Of a stretch of DNA of 64,000 nt, positions 16,812 through 26,309 are shown piece after piece; position 1 is the stretch's first letter, and each line of letters opens with the position of its first letter. The position numbers and the translations under genes were made by a program. The DNA is taken from positions 2,294,001 through 2,358,000 of the forward strand of contig NZ_CP010537.1 of NCBI RefSeq assembly GCF_000832305.1. The letters are read 5' to 3'. A model generated the notes under the pieces. That model was not told the origin of the DNA, did not search any database, and saw nothing but the letters and a program-made list of their open reading frames with translations. The stretch comes from Cupriavidus basilensis. Lineage in GTDB: Bacteria > Pseudomonadota > Gammaproteobacteria > Burkholderiales > Burkholderiaceae.

Positions 16812-17681
16812 TCAGGGCGATGTCGTATCCAGATCCATCCCCGTGACGTCGATCCGTTGCACCTTGTCCTGCTGGCGAATCTCGGTGCGCAGCACGAATG
16901 CCTCGGCGGGGCAATACCAGTCGGTAACATGCATCAGCGTGGGCTCCACCTGCACCACCTCCTCTCCCACCATCAGCGGCCCCAGCGAAGTCCGCTTCTC
17001 GTAGGTGATCGGCATGCACTCCTTGCGGCCCAGCACGGTATCGATCATCTGGCGCTTGCCCACATGGCGGGATCCGACGCTGATCGAGGCATATAGCGCC
17101 CGCATGCTTCCCACGACCTTGTCCGCGCCCACCGGATAGATCTGCAGAGAGACACTGGACTCGAACGCCTCGCCCTCCAGGGTGCCGCCCTCGCGGATAT
17201 CCATGCCTGCGTAGCTGAACACGCCCTGGCCCCTGAAGGCGGCTTCGCCGTACATGCGAGCATAGCGCCCTTGTGCATTGATGACGGCATGCTCGCTCTC
17301 GATACTGCTCTTGGCAGAGTCGGAGCGGCGGTCGATATTGACCATATGGACCTGGTCCATGATGACCGGCGGCCCCATCAAGGCAGACAGCGCCGACTTG
17401 GAGCGCACCTCGAGCTGCGCCCGGCATCCGGTCTGGTTCTTGGTCGCCCGGCGCAAGGTCATGGTGATCGACATGGGCATGGCCCCATCGCCCTCCATCT
17501 GCACCCGCGAGCCGGATCGGAACCATGGCGCGTCGCACAGCGGGGCAAGAGCCCGTGCCGGCGCCTCCTCGGACGCGGCAGCGGCCACCGCCACTGTCTG
17601 AGCCTGCGCAAGGCTGCCCACGACCAGCAGCCCTGCGCCGGCAATGAAAGCAGCCCTAAACCGTTGCGCCTTTGTCCTCAC
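16812..17681 (-). CDS. hypothetical secreted protein
   Basis: 289 residues with a signal peptide (V-G-S-L-A-Q-A-Q, cleavage about residue 28). The mature part is predicted to be largely beta-strand. It has four or more cysteines (C-D-A-P-W, G-C-R-A-Q, E-C-M-P, W-Y-C-P) that could form disulfides. I do not recognise a named domain. It is a single-gene unit, convergent with the repeat protein and divergent from the HdeD-like gene. Nothing nearby suggests a pathway. Confidence 0.72.
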   Translation of the reverse strand: MRTKAQRFRAAFIAGAGLLVVGSLAQAQTVAVAAAASEEAPARALAPLCDAPWFRSGSRVQMEGDGAMPMSITMTLRRATKNQTGCRAQLEVRSKSALSALMGPPVIMDQVHMVNIDRRSDSAKSSIESEHAVINAQGRYARMYGEAAFRGQGVFSYAGMDIREGGTLEGEAFESSVSLQIYPVGADKVVGSMRALYASISVGSRHVGKRQMIDTVLGRKECMPITYEKRTSLGPLMVGEEVVQVEPTLMHVTDWYCPAEAFVLRTEIRQQDKVQRIDVTGMDLDTTSP

Positions 17682-17867
17682 ATGAATCCTGTCTAGAATG
17701 ATTTCGCGCCCCCGCTTGTTCCGGCCAGGCGCCGCGCACGCAGGGCCCGCCAGACGTCGTGGCTCGCGCTGGCTGGAAACTAGTGCCTTTTTTGCCCGCG
17801 CGTGTCGGCAATCTTAGTCGGTCACCGTCGCAGCCGGCCCATGCGGGCCGCTTGCCAGGGAGTTCCT

Positions 17868-18431
17868 ATGCTTCAGTATTACGCCAAGCTTTGGTGGGTT
17901 GTGGCCTTGCGCGGCATTCTCGCTGTTCTTTTCGGAATTTGTGCATTTTTCGCACCCATTGCCACACTGGCTGCACTCGTGCTCATGTTTGGCGCCTTTG
18001 CCGCCGCCGACGGCGTCAGCGCGCTACTGATGGCCATCTCGGGCAACCGGCGCGCGGCTAGCGACCGCGGCATCCTTGCACTGCAGGGCCTGCTTGGCCT
18101 GGGTGTGGGCCTGCTGACCTGGTTCAGCCCCGTGGTCACCGCGTTTTCCCTGCTGTTATATATCGCCGCCTGGACGCTTGCCACAGGCGTGCTGCAATTT
18201 GTCGCGGCAATCCGCCTGCGCAAGGACATTCCCAATGAATGGTGGCTGATCCTGGCCGGGATGGTGAGCATCGTGTTCGCCGTCCTGCTGCTGTGGCACC
18301 CCCTTGCCGGCGCGCTGGCGGTGCTGTGGATGATCGGAGCATGGGCGGTGGTGTGCGGCATTCTGCTAATCGGCGCCTCACTGCGCTTGCGGCGCGCAAG
18401 AACAATGACTGTTGAATCACTTTTAAGTTAA
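17868..18431 (+). CDS. HdeD-family membrane protein (DUF308)
   Basis: 187 residues. The ATG at 17868 has AGGGAG seven bases upstream. Six hydrophobic helices in three similar pairs, with R-G-I-L-A-V-L-F-G-I and R-G-I-L-A-L-Q-G-L-L-G-L-G-V-G motifs, are typical of the HdeD/DUF308 group. In E. coli HdeD is linked to acid resistance at high cell density. Here the gene stands alone with no acid-response neighbours, so a general membrane-stress role is all that can be suggested. Confidence 0.85.
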   Translation: MLQYYAKLWWVVALRGILAVLFGICAFFAPIATLAALVLMFGAFAAADGVSALLMAISGNRRAASDRGILALQGLLGLGVGLLTWFSPVVTAFSLLLYIAAWTLATGVLQFVAAIRLRKDIPNEWWLILAGMVSIVFAVLLLWHPLAGALAVLWMIGAWAVVCGILLIGASLRLRRARTMTVESLLS

Positions 18432-18927
18432 GCCACGCGCACTGCCCGGGCCGTCCCGCGTGCGCCGACCCCGCGCGCGACGGCGGGTTGCGGCGGTCGT
18501 GCTAACATTGCGCGCCGCGCCACTTGGCAACCACGGTTGGCCATGGGGTAATGGCTGGAAAGACTAACAAAGCAGAAGGCGCGGGGAAACGGGCACCATC
18601 GCTTGCTTTTTTTGTCTACCAAAGCCGTCGCTGCTGCGTTGTGATGTTTTCGCCGGTACCCGGCAGCCCGAAACCGTCAAACAGACCGACCGCGCGCTGC
18701 GGCAACAGCCTGACACCGCTTTTTTAGCGGTGCCAAGGCGGCGTTACCAGTGCTTTAATAATCACGCAAGTGGCCGCGCCATCGCGAGCCAATGCAATGA
18801 CTGCGTGGCGGCAGGCGGGCAAGCCATCCGGGCCGCCCGCGTGCGGATCGCCACACCCCGCAAGCCCGAGAACCGGTCGTCATGTGCGCAAGCCAGGACG
18901 GTCACCCGATCCCTTTCCAGGAGACGT
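18432..18927. other. 496-base non-coding stretch before the arn operon
   Basis: No convincing gene. It contains one small hairpin at 18714-18732 (7-bp stem CACCGCT/AGCGGTG around a TTTTT loop). This is the presumed leader and promoter region of arnT, but I could not pick a convincing -35/-10 pair or a PmrA-type box. An in-frame extension of arnT up to 18730 exists but lacks a start signal and membrane character. Confidence 0.6.
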
Positions 18928-20700
18928 ATGCGTAGTTCCGTGACCTCGCGAGACACCTCGCGAAGCACCGCACAAGGTGTTTCGCAATCTGCCGGCTTGC
19001 CCACGATCACCATCGTCCTGGTTTGCCTGTTTATTCTCCTGGTCTGGTTCGGCACGCTCGACGCTCGCCACCTGCTGCGCTCCGATGAAGGCCGCTACGC
19101 CGAGATCGCCCGTGAGATGTTCTCCACCGGTGACTGGGTAACCATCCGCTACAACGCACTCAAGTACTTCGAGAAGCCGCCTTTCCATATGTGGGTGACA
19201 GCGCTGTCGTATACCTTGTTCGGCGTGGGCGACTGGCAAGCCCGGCTATGCGTGGCGCTGTCCGGCATGGTCGGCCTCGTGGTCTCGATGCTCGCCGCCC
19301 ACCGCTGGTATGGCTTGCGGGCCGCCTTCCTGACCGGGCTGGTGCTGGCCGCCGCGCCGATGTGGAGCGTGGCCTCGCACTTCAACTCGCTGGACATGAC
19401 GCTTTCCGGCGCCATGGCCTGCGTGCTGGCCTTCATGTTGCTCGCGCAGCACCCCGCTGCTACGCCAGCCGCGCGGCGCTACTGGATGTGGGCCTGCTGG
19501 ATAGCCATGGGCGTGGCGATCCTGACCAAAGGGCTGGTAGGCATTGCCCTGCCCGGCCTCGTGCTGGTCATCTACACCCTGATCTCGCGGGATTTCGGCC
19601 TGTGGCGGCGCCTGCACCTGATCACCGGCACCGCACTGATGCTGATCGTCACGGTGCCCTGGTTCTGGCTGGTGTCGGAGCGCAACCCCGAATTCCTGAA
19701 TTTCTTCTTTATCCACGAGCACTGGCAGCGCTATACCTCGACGGTACACTCGCGCAAGGGCCCGCTGTGGTACTTCGTGCCGTTGCTGGTGGCGGGCTTC
19801 ATCCCCTGGCTGGGCCTGGCGCCGCGCATGTGGCAAGTGGTCCGTGGCGAAGGCGCGGCGGCACGCGTGGCGCCGGCGCGGCCATTCCAGCCGGCGCTGT
19901 TGCTGGCCGTGTGGGCCATTGCCATCTTTGTCTTCTTCAGCCTGTCCGGCTCGAAGCTGCCCGGCTATATCGTGCCGATCTTCCCGGCGCTTGGCATGCT
20001 GGCTGCCGTGGCGCTGCAGCACATCGATGAGCGCAGCTGGAAGCGGCAGCTCAACGGCATGCTGGTCATTTCGGCAATCGGCTTGCTGGCCAGCCCGGTG
20101 GTGGCCACGCTGAATTCCGACAACACGCCCAACGAGCTGTACCGCTTGTTCGCGGTCTGGGTCGGCGCCGCCTTCGTGCTGATGCTCGGCGCCGTGTTCC
20201 TCGCGCGCAAGCTGCTGGCGAGCAAGGGCCTGATGGTCAGCATCACCGTTTACTCGCTCGGCTTGTTCACCAGCTTCACAGTGGCGCTGCTGGGCCACGA
20301 GGTCATGGGGCGGCAGACTTCGGGCGTGGACATGGTGCCCGCCATTAACGCCGTGCTGACGGACGACATGCCGATTTACGGCGTGCGCATGCTGGACCAC
20401 ACGCTGCCGTACTACCTGCGCCGCACCACCATCATGGTGGAATGGCCGGACGAGCTCGAGTTCGGCACCAAGCAGGAGCCGCAGAAATGGCTCCCCACCC
20501 TGGATGCCTTTATTGCAAAATGGCAGGATGGCCAGCACGCCGTGGGCATCATGTCGGCTGCCACCTACAAGATACTGCAAGAGAGCAAGGTGCCGATGTA
20601 CAAGATCGGGCAAGACAAGCGCCGCGTCGCGGTCACCAACTTCCCGCCTCCCGGCCAGGCACCGGCGGCCCCGCAGCAAGAACCGAACCGCGCGCCATGA
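18928..20700 (+). CDS. arnT: ArnT: undecaprenyl-phosphate-L-Ara4N / lipid A transferase (GT83)
   Basis: 590 residues. The ATG at 18928 follows AGGAG by five bases. An N-terminal helix is followed by the GT-C loop L-L-R-S-D-E-G-R-Y-A-E-I-A-R-E-M, with the acidic pair that defines ArnT/PMT-type glycosyltransferases, then about eleven more hydrophobic helices and a C-terminal periplasmic part. It moves 4-amino-4-deoxy-L-arabinose from undecaprenyl phosphate onto lipid A on the periplasmic side, reducing negative charge and binding of polymyxin-type peptides. First gene of a seven-gene arn operon, overlapping arnE by ATGA. Confidence 0.9.
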   Translation: MRSSVTSRDTSRSTAQGVSQSAGLPTITIVLVCLFILLVWFGTLDARHLLRSDEGRYAEIAREMFSTGDWVTIRYNALKYFEKPPFHMWVTALSYTLFGVGDWQARLCVALSGMVGLVVSMLAAHRWYGLRAAFLTGLVLAAAPMWSVASHFNSLDMTLSGAMACVLAFMLLAQHPAATPAARRYWMWACWIAMGVAILTKGLVGIALPGLVLVIYTLISRDFGLWRRLHLITGTALMLIVTVPWFWLVSERNPEFLNFFFIHEHWQRYTSTVHSRKGPLWYFVPLLVAGFIPWLGLAPRMWQVVRGEGAAARVAPARPFQPALLLAVWAIAIFVFFSLSGSKLPGYIVPIFPALGMLAAVALQHIDERSWKRQLNGMLVISAIGLLASPVVATLNSDNTPNELYRLFAVWVGAAFVLMLGAVFLARKLLASKGLMVSITVYSLGLFTSFTVALLGHEVMGRQTSGVDMVPAINAVLTDDMPIYGVRMLDHTLPYYLRRTTIMVEWPDELEFGTKQEPQKWLPTLDAFIAKWQDGQHAVGIMSAATYKILQESKVPMYKIGQDKRRVAVTNFPPPGQAPAAPQQEPNRAP

Positions 20701-21068
20701 CGCTCTCTACCTTCGCTTTTATCTTTACCGGCGTGCTGCTCAATGCGTGCGCGCAGCTGCTGCTCAAAGCCGGCACCAACGCCGTGGGCGCCATCACCAT
20801 CGAGCGCGCGACGCTGTTTGCCACGGCGTTTCGGGTGCTGACGCAGTGGCCGGTACTGGCTGGCCTGACACTGTATGTAGTCAGCGTCGGCGTGTGGATC
20901 GTCGGGCTGTCGCGGGTCGATGTATCGATCGCTTACCCGATGCTGTCGCTCGGTTATGTGGTGAACGCCCTGGCAGCCTGGTGGCTGTTCGGTGAAATGA
21001 TCGGCCCCCTGCGCGTAGCCGGCATCCTGCTGATCCTCGCCGGCGTGTTTCTCATCGCGCGTTCCTGA
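20697..21068 (+). CDS. arnE: ArnE-like L-Ara4N-undecaprenol flippase subunit
   Basis: 123 residues starting at an ATG that overlaps the arnT stop (ATGA). Four hydrophobic helices of the small multidrug resistance/EamA type, with L-L-L-K-A-G-T-N in helix 1 and an A-Y-P-M-L-S-L-G-Y-V motif in helix 3, as in ArnE/ArnF. It would flip undecaprenyl-phosphate-L-Ara4N across the inner membrane. E. coli uses an ArnE-ArnF pair; only one subunit is encoded here, so it may act as a homodimer. Confidence 0.85.
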   Translation: MTLSTFAFIFTGVLLNACAQLLLKAGTNAVGAITIERATLFATAFRVLTQWPVLAGLTLYVVSVGVWIVGLSRVDVSIAYPMLSLGYVVNALAAWWLFGEMIGPLRVAGILLILAGVFLIARS

Positions 21069-21116
21069 TCACCGCACCATCCACCGTCGCACCATCGCCA
21101 CAAGAGCCTGATTGCC

Positions 21117-22280
21117 ATGACCGCTTCCGCTGCGCAAGCCTTCCTGCCCTTCGTCAAGCCGAATATTGACGCCGCCGCCATCGCCGAGGTAGGCAAGGTG
21201 CTGGCCTCGGGCTGGATCACCTCCGGCCCCAAGATGCACGCCTTCGAGGCTGCCCTGTCCGAACTGTTCGGGGGCCGCCCCGTGCGCACCTTCGCCAATG
21301 GCTCGGCGACGATGGAAATCGCGCTGCGCGTGGCCAATATCGGCCCCGGCGACGAAGTCATCACCACCCCGATCACCTGGGTTGCCACGGCCAATGTCGT
21401 GATCACGGTGGGCGCCAAGCCCGTCTTCGTCGATATCGACCCGCGCACGCGCAATATCGACCTCGACGCCGTTGAAGCTGCCATCACGCCCCGTACCCGC
21501 GCCATCATGCCGGTCTACCTGTCGGGCCTGCCGGTGGATATGGACCGCCTCTACGCCATCGCGAAGAAGCACAACCTGCGTGTGATCGAGGATGCCGCGC
21601 AGGCCATCGACTCGCGCTGGCGCGGCCAGCGCATCGGTGCCTTCGGCGACCTGGTCAGCTTCAGCTTCCAGGCCAACAAGAACATCACCAGCGTCGAAGG
21701 CGGCTGCCTGGTGATGAACTCGCCCGAAGAAGCCGAACGTGCCGAACGCCTGCGCCTGCAAGGCGTGATCCGTACCGGCATGGACGGGATGGATGTGGAA
21801 GAGCCCGGCGGCAAATTCAACCTCACCGATGTCAACGCCGCCATCGGCCTGTCGCAACTGGCGCAACTTGACGCCATCACGGCACGCCGCGCCGAACTGG
21901 CCGAGGCGTACTACCGCTGCGCCGCCGACAGCGGCCTGGCCGACCTCGGCATCGAGCTGCCGCTGCCGCGTGACGGCGAGCTGGCCACCACCAACTGGCA
22001 TATGTTCCAGGTGGTGCTGCCGGCCGAACGCATCGAAGGCGGGCGCACCGCGGTGATGGAGGCCATGCGCGAGCAAGGCGTCGGCACCGGCGTGCATTAT
22101 CCCGCCGTGCACCTGTTTTCTTATTACCGCTCCCTGGGCTGGCGCGAAGGCATGCTGCCGCACGCCGAGCGCATCGGAAGGAGCATCGTCACGCTGCCGA
22201 TGTTCCCCGCCATGCAAGCCGCCGACGTGGAGCGGGTATGCGCAACTCTTAGCGAAACATGCAAACGCCTCTTCAAATGA
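21117..22280 (+). CDS. arnB: ArnB: UDP-4-keto-pentose aminotransferase
   Basis: 387 residues, the normal length for ArnB. PLP-dependent DegT/DnrJ/EryC1 fold: A-N-G-S-A-T-M substrate/phosphate loop, V-I-E-D-A-A-Q-A cofactor Asp segment, and S-F-Q-A-N-K188-N-I-T with the PLP-binding lysine. It transfers an amino group (from glutamate in characterised enzymes) to UDP-4-keto-arabinose, giving UDP-L-Ara4N in the cytoplasm. It sits between the flippase gene and arnC. Confidence 0.94.
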   Translation: MTASAAQAFLPFVKPNIDAAAIAEVGKVLASGWITSGPKMHAFEAALSELFGGRPVRTFANGSATMEIALRVANIGPGDEVITTPITWVATANVVITVGAKPVFVDIDPRTRNIDLDAVEAAITPRTRAIMPVYLSGLPVDMDRLYAIAKKHNLRVIEDAAQAIDSRWRGQRIGAFGDLVSFSFQANKNITSVEGGCLVMNSPEEAERAERLRLQGVIRTGMDGMDVEEPGGKFNLTDVNAAIGLSQLAQLDAITARRAELAEAYYRCAADSGLADLGIELPLPRDGELATTNWHMFQVVLPAERIEGGRTAVMEAMREQGVGTGVHYPAVHLFSYYRSLGWREGMLPHAERIGRSIVTLPMFPAMQAADVERVCATLSETCKRLFK

Positions 22281-23251
22281 GCCCTGTCGAAGTCTCCGTC
22301 GTCATTCCCGTCTATAACGAGGAAGATGGCCTGCAAGCCCTGTTCGACCGGCTCTACCCGGCGATGGACGGGCTCGGCTGCAACTACGAGATCATCTTCG
22401 TCAACGACGGCAGTCGCGACCGTTCGGCACAGATCCTGGCCAGCCAGTTTCACAAGCGCCCGGACACGACGCGCGTCGTGCTGTTCAACGGCAACTTTGG
22501 CCAGCATATGGCCATCCTGGCCGGCTTCGAGCACACCCGCGGCCAGATCGTGATCACGCTGGACGCCGACCTGCAAAACCCGCCGGAGGAAATCCCCCGG
22601 CTGGTGGCAACCATGCGCGAAGGCCATGACTACGTTGGCACCATCCGCCGCGAGCGCAACGACACGGCGTTCCGCCGCATTGCGTCCCGGGCCATGAACC
22701 GCCTGCGCGAGCGCATCACGCGCATCAAGATGACCGACCAGGGCTGCATGCTGCGTGCCTACGACCGCAATGTCGTCGACACCATCAATGCCTGCCGTGA
22801 GGTCAATACCTTTATCCCCGCGCTGGCCTATACCTTCTCCTCCAACCCGGTGGAGATCGTGGTCGAGCACGAGGAGCGCCACGCCGGCGAATCCAAGTAT
22901 TCGCTGTTCCAGCTCATCCGGCTGAACTTCGACCTGGTAACCGGCTTCTCCATCGTGCCGCTGCAGTGGTTCTCCGCCATCGGCACCTTGCTGTCGCTGG
23001 CATCGGCGGGCCTGGTGGCGGTGCTGCTGGTTCGGCGCTTCGTGCTTGGCGCGGAAGTGCAGGGTGTGTTCACCCTGCTCGCCTTCAACTTCTTCCTGGT
23101 TGGCATCATGCTGTTCGGCATCGGCCTGCTGGGCGAGTACATCGGCCGCATCTACCAGGAAGTGCGCAACCGTCCGCGCTATCGCATCCAGGCGGTGCTG
23201 GAAGGCACGCCAGAACAGCAAAAGGCGACGGAGGTCTCGTGCGCGCAGTAG
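22259..23251 (+). CDS. arnC: ArnC: undecaprenyl-phosphate 4-deoxy-4-formamido-L-arabinose transferase
   Basis: 330 residues from the ATG at 22259. An alternative ATG at 22277 would overlap the arnB stop as ATGA, matching other junctions of the operon, and is about equally likely. GT2 fold with V-S-V-V-I-P-V-Y-N-E-E, F-V-N-D-G-S-R-D-R, T-L-D-A-D-L-Q-N-P-P-E-E (metal-binding DxD region), and two C-terminal membrane helices before a short cytoplasmic tail. It attaches the formylated sugar to undecaprenyl phosphate at the inner face of the membrane. Confidence 0.92.
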   Translation: MQTPLQMSPVEVSVVIPVYNEEDGLQALFDRLYPAMDGLGCNYEIIFVNDGSRDRSAQILASQFHKRPDTTRVVLFNGNFGQHMAILAGFEHTRGQIVITLDADLQNPPEEIPRLVATMREGHDYVGTIRRERNDTAFRRIASRAMNRLRERITRIKMTDQGCMLRAYDRNVVDTINACREVNTFIPALAYTFSSNPVEIVVEHEERHAGESKYSLFQLIRLNFDLVTGFSIVPLQWFSAIGTLLSLASAGLVAVLLVRRFVLGAEVQGVFTLLAFNFFLVGIMLFGIGLLGEYIGRIYQEVRNRPRYRIQAVLEGTPEQQKATEVSCAQ

Positions 23252-24198
23252 TCTTCGCTTATCACAACGTCGGCGACCGCTGCCTGCGCGTGCTGCACGC
23301 GCGTGGCGTGGAAGTGGCGCTGGTTGTCACGCACCGCGACCGCCCGGATGAAAACATCTGGTTCCGCCGCGTTGCCGATACCGCCGCCGAACTCGGCTTG
23401 CCCGTCACCTACGGCGAAGACCCGGCCGATCCGGCGCTGGCCGCCGCGGTGGCCGCGGCGCGCCCCGACGTGATCTTCTCTTTCTACTACCGCGCGATGA
23501 TTCCCGCGGCAGTGCTGGCGCTGGCGCCGCAAGGCGCGTTCAATATGCACGGCTCCCTGCTGCCCAAGTATCGCGGCCGCGTGCCGGTGAACTGGGCGGT
23601 GCTGCATGGAGAGAGCGAGACCGGCGCCACGCTGCATGCGATGGAAGCCAAGCCGGATGCCGGCTTCATCGTCGACCAGACGTCAGTGCCGATCCTGCCC
23701 GACGACACCGCCGGCGAGGTCTTCGAGAAAGTGACCGTGGCCGCCGAGCAAACGCTGTGGCGCGCCCTGCCCGCCATGATGGCCGGCAACATCACGCCGC
23801 TGCCCAACCGCCTTGCCGAAGGCAGCTACTTCTCCGGGCGCAAGCCGGAGGACGGCCGCATCGACTGGCAGCAGCCGGCCGCGCAGGTCTACAACCTGAT
23901 CCGCGCGGTCGCACCGCCCTATCCCGGCGCCTTCACCGATGCCGGCTCGCGCCGCTTCGTGGTGGCGCGGGCGCGCCTGCCGCATGCCGGCAGCGCAGCC
24001 GCAGCAACCCAATTGCAGTCCACCAGCGCCGCCCGCCCGGGCTTGCACGTGATCGACGGGCAGATCGTCGGCGTGTGCGGCGATGGCGGCCTGATCCTTG
24101 TACGCGAACTGCTGGACGATGGCGCCCAACCCGCGCCCGTCTCGGCTGCCGCGCTTTCCACATTTCTTACCGCATTGTCCAAAGAGGAAAACCGATGA
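23239..24198 (+). CDS. arnA: UDP-L-Ara4N formyltransferase (ArnA N-terminal equivalent)
   Basis: 319 residues from a GTG at 23239, chosen because GAGG lies five bases upstream and the family starts with V-V-F-A-Y-H-N-V-G. It overlaps arnC by 13 bases. The motif N-M-H-G-S-L-L-P-K-Y-R-G-R-V-P-V-N-W gives the catalytic Asn and His; A-K-P-D-A-G-F-I-V-D-Q gives the Asp. It uses N10-formyl-tetrahydrofolate to formylate UDP-L-Ara4N. In E. coli this activity and the next gene's are fused in one bifunctional ArnA; here they are separate genes with ATGA coupling. Confidence 0.92.
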   Translation: MRAVVFAYHNVGDRCLRVLHARGVEVALVVTHRDRPDENIWFRRVADTAAELGLPVTYGEDPADPALAAAVAAARPDVIFSFYYRAMIPAAVLALAPQGAFNMHGSLLPKYRGRVPVNWAVLHGESETGATLHAMEAKPDAGFIVDQTSVPILPDDTAGEVFEKVTVAAEQTLWRALPAMMAGNITPLPNRLAEGSYFSGRKPEDGRIDWQQPAAQVYNLIRAVAPPYPGAFTDAGSRRFVVARARLPHAGSAAAATQLQSTSAARPGLHVIDGQIVGVCGDGGLILVRELLDDGAQPAPVSAAALSTFLTALSKEENR

Positions 24199-25247
24199 AA
24201 AAGGTCCTGATTCTTGGCGTCAACGGCTTCATCGGCCACCACCTGACGCGCCGCATTCTCGAAACCACGTCGTGGGAAGTCTACGGCATGGACATGTCCA
24301 GCGATCGCCTTGGCGACCTGATCGACCATCCGCGCATGCACTTCTTTGAAGGTGACATCACCATCAACAAGGAGTGGATTGAGTACAACATCCGCAAGTG
24401 CGACGTGGTGCTGCCGCTGGTGGCCATCGCCACGCCCGCCACCTACGTGCGCCAGCCGCTGCGCGTGTTCGAACTCGACTTCGAAGCCAACCTGCCGATC
24501 GTGCGCGCCGCCGTGAAGTACGGCAAGCACCTGGTGTTCCCGTCCACCTCCGAGGTGTACGGCATGTGCCATGACGACGAGTTCGATCCCGAGACGTCCG
24601 AGCTGATCTGCGGCCCGATCAACAAGCCGCGCTGGATCTATGCCTGCTCCAAGCAGCTGATGGACCGCGTGATCCACGCCTACGGCATGGAGCAAGGCCT
24701 GAACTACACCCTGTTCCGCCCGTTCAACTGGATCGGCGCCGGCCTGGACTCGATCTTCGAATCGAAGGAAGGCTCCTCGCGCGTGGTCACCCAGTTCCTC
24801 GGCCACATCGTGCGCGGCGAGCCGATCAAGCTGGTGGACGGCGGCGCGCAAAAGCGTGCCTTTGCCGACGTCACCGACGGCATCAGCGCACTGATGCGCA
24901 TCATCGAGAACCCGAACGGCATCGCCACCGGCAAGATCTACAACATCGGCAACCCGCGCAACATCCACTCCGTGCGCGAGCTGGCCGAGATGATGCTGAA
25001 GATGGCCGGCGACTACGCTGAGTACGCGGAAGAAGCCAAGAAGACCCAGATCGTGGAAACCTCCTCGGGCGACTTCTACGGCAAGGGCTACCAGGACGTG
25101 CAGAACCGCGTGCCGAAGATCGACAACACCGTGGAAGAGCTCGGCTGGAAGCCCGAGGTCAGCATGGAAGACGCACTGCGCGCCATCTTCGAGGCTTACC
25201 GCAGCAAGGTGATCGAGGCGCGCACCCTGGTCGATTCGGCCAACTGA
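24195..25247 (+). CDS. arnA: UDP-glucuronate 4-decarboxylase/dehydrogenase (ArnA C-terminal equivalent)
   Basis: 350 residues. ATG at 24195 overlaps the previous stop (ATGA), with AAGAGGAA upstream. Extended SDR fold: NAD loop L-G-V-N-G-F-I-G-H-H-L, then S-T-S-E-V-Y-G-M and the catalytic Y-A-C-S-K. It oxidises and decarboxylates UDP-glucuronate to UDP-4-keto-arabinose, the first committed step of the pathway. The split form of ArnA is, as I recall, common in Burkholderia and relatives. Confidence 0.93.
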   Translation: MKKVLILGVNGFIGHHLTRRILETTSWEVYGMDMSSDRLGDLIDHPRMHFFEGDITINKEWIEYNIRKCDVVLPLVAIATPATYVRQPLRVFELDFEANLPIVRAAVKYGKHLVFPSTSEVYGMCHDDEFDPETSELICGPINKPRWIYACSKQLMDRVIHAYGMEQGLNYTLFRPFNWIGAGLDSIFESKEGSSRVVTQFLGHIVRGEPIKLVDGGAQKRAFADVTDGISALMRIIENPNGIATGKIYNIGNPRNIHSVRELAEMMLKMAGDYAEYAEEAKKTQIVETSSGDFYGKGYQDVQNRVPKIDNTVEELGWKPEVSMEDALRAIFEAYRSKVIEARTLVDSAN

Positions 25248-25260
25248 GCGCACGCACCCG

Positions 25261-26151
25261 ATGGCCCGTATCGCCCTGAAGGTCGACGTCGACACGCTGC
25301 GCGGCACCCGCGAAGGCGTGCCGGCGCTGCTCGCCATGCTGGCCCGCGTGCGGGCCGAGGCCACCTTTCTGTTCAGCCTTGGCCCCGACCATACCGGCTG
25401 GGCGCTGCGGCGCGTGTTTCGTCCCGGCTTCCTGAAGAAGGTGTCGCGTACGTCGGTGGTGTCGAACTATGGCTTGCGCACGCTGATGTACGGCGTGCTG
25501 CTGCCCGGTCCCGATATCGGCCGCAAGGGCGCGGCCGAGATGCGCGCGGCGCGCGCGGCAGGGCACGAATGCGGCATCCACACCTGGGATCACGTCTACT
25601 GGCAGGACAACGTGCGCGAGCGCGATGCGGCCTGGACCCGGCGCCAGATGCAAAGTGCATTCGACCGCTACGTCGAGATATTCGGCGAAGCACCGCCCAC
25701 CCATGGCGCGGCCGGTTGGCAAATGAACGATGAGGCCTTCCGCCAGATCGACGACTGGGGCATGGTGTACGCGTCCGATGGCCGCGGCACCGGTCCGTAT
25801 ATCCCCACGGTCGATGGTGTGGCATGCCGCCACGTGCAGATGCCGACCACGCTGCCGACGCTGGACGAACTGATCGGCGTGGGCGACCTGACGGAAGACA
25901 ACGTCCACCACGCCGTGCTGCGCCTGAGCGAAGACGGGCGCGACCACGTGTTCACCCTGCACACCGAACTCGAGGGCGGCAAGCTTGCGCCGGTGTTCAA
26001 CCGCCTGCTGGATGGCTGGCGCGCGCAGGGGCATGAACTGGTGTCGATGGCCACGCTCTACCGGCATATCGATCGCAGCGCCCTGCCGGAACTGCCGGTG
26101 ACGTGGGGCGCGATCGAGGGAAGAAGTGGCGAGCTGATCCTGCAGCCGTAG
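25261..26151 (+). CDS. arnD: ArnD: 4-deoxy-4-formamido-L-arabinose-phosphoundecaprenol deformylase
   Basis: 296 residues. Polysaccharide-deacetylase (NodB) fold: K-V-D-V-D-T with the catalytic/metal Asp, G-I-H-T-W-D-H with the HxxxH metal pair, and a C-terminal F-T-L-H-T-E-L-E-G-G. It removes the formyl group from the lipid-linked sugar, making the later flipping and transfer effectively irreversible. Last gene of the arn operon; the order arnT-E-B-C-A1-A2-D differs from the E. coli order. Confidence 0.93.
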   Translation: MARIALKVDVDTLRGTREGVPALLAMLARVRAEATFLFSLGPDHTGWALRRVFRPGFLKKVSRTSVVSNYGLRTLMYGVLLPGPDIGRKGAAEMRAARAAGHECGIHTWDHVYWQDNVRERDAAWTRRQMQSAFDRYVEIFGEAPPTHGAAGWQMNDEAFRQIDDWGMVYASDGRGTGPYIPTVDGVACRHVQMPTTLPTLDELIGVGDLTEDNVHHAVLRLSEDGRDHVFTLHTELEGGKLAPVFNRLLDGWRAQGHELVSMATLYRHIDRSALPELPVTWGAIEGRSGELILQP

Positions 26152-26222
26152 GCATCCGGCCGGCACGGCACGGCTCGTCGCCCGCGCCCGCCCGCATCAA
26201 GACACAGTCAGTACCATCAACA

Positions 26223-26257
26223 CATCGTCAACGGCCGACAACCGGCCATTGACGATG
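26223..26257. terminator. hairpin after arnD
   Basis: Two 14-base arms (CATCGTCAACGGCC and its complement with one mismatch) around a 7-base loop, between convergent arnD and cadA. No T run, so it is a possible processing or rho-assisted end rather than a proven terminator. Confidence 0.5.
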
Positions 26258-26309
26258 CGTTCATGCGCGCGCCGCTTGCGTGCGCGTGTGCCTTGGCCTC
26301 GCTTCGGCC

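Noticed and set aside
18714..18732. Terminator after the HdeD-like gene
   Set aside because: The T run is the loop, not a tail, and the hairpin lies nearly 300 bases after the stop codon.
18730..18927. 66-codon N-terminal extension of ArnT
   Set aside because: No Shine-Dalgarno at the upstream start, composition unlike the rest of the protein, and AGGAG is well placed for the ATG at 18928.
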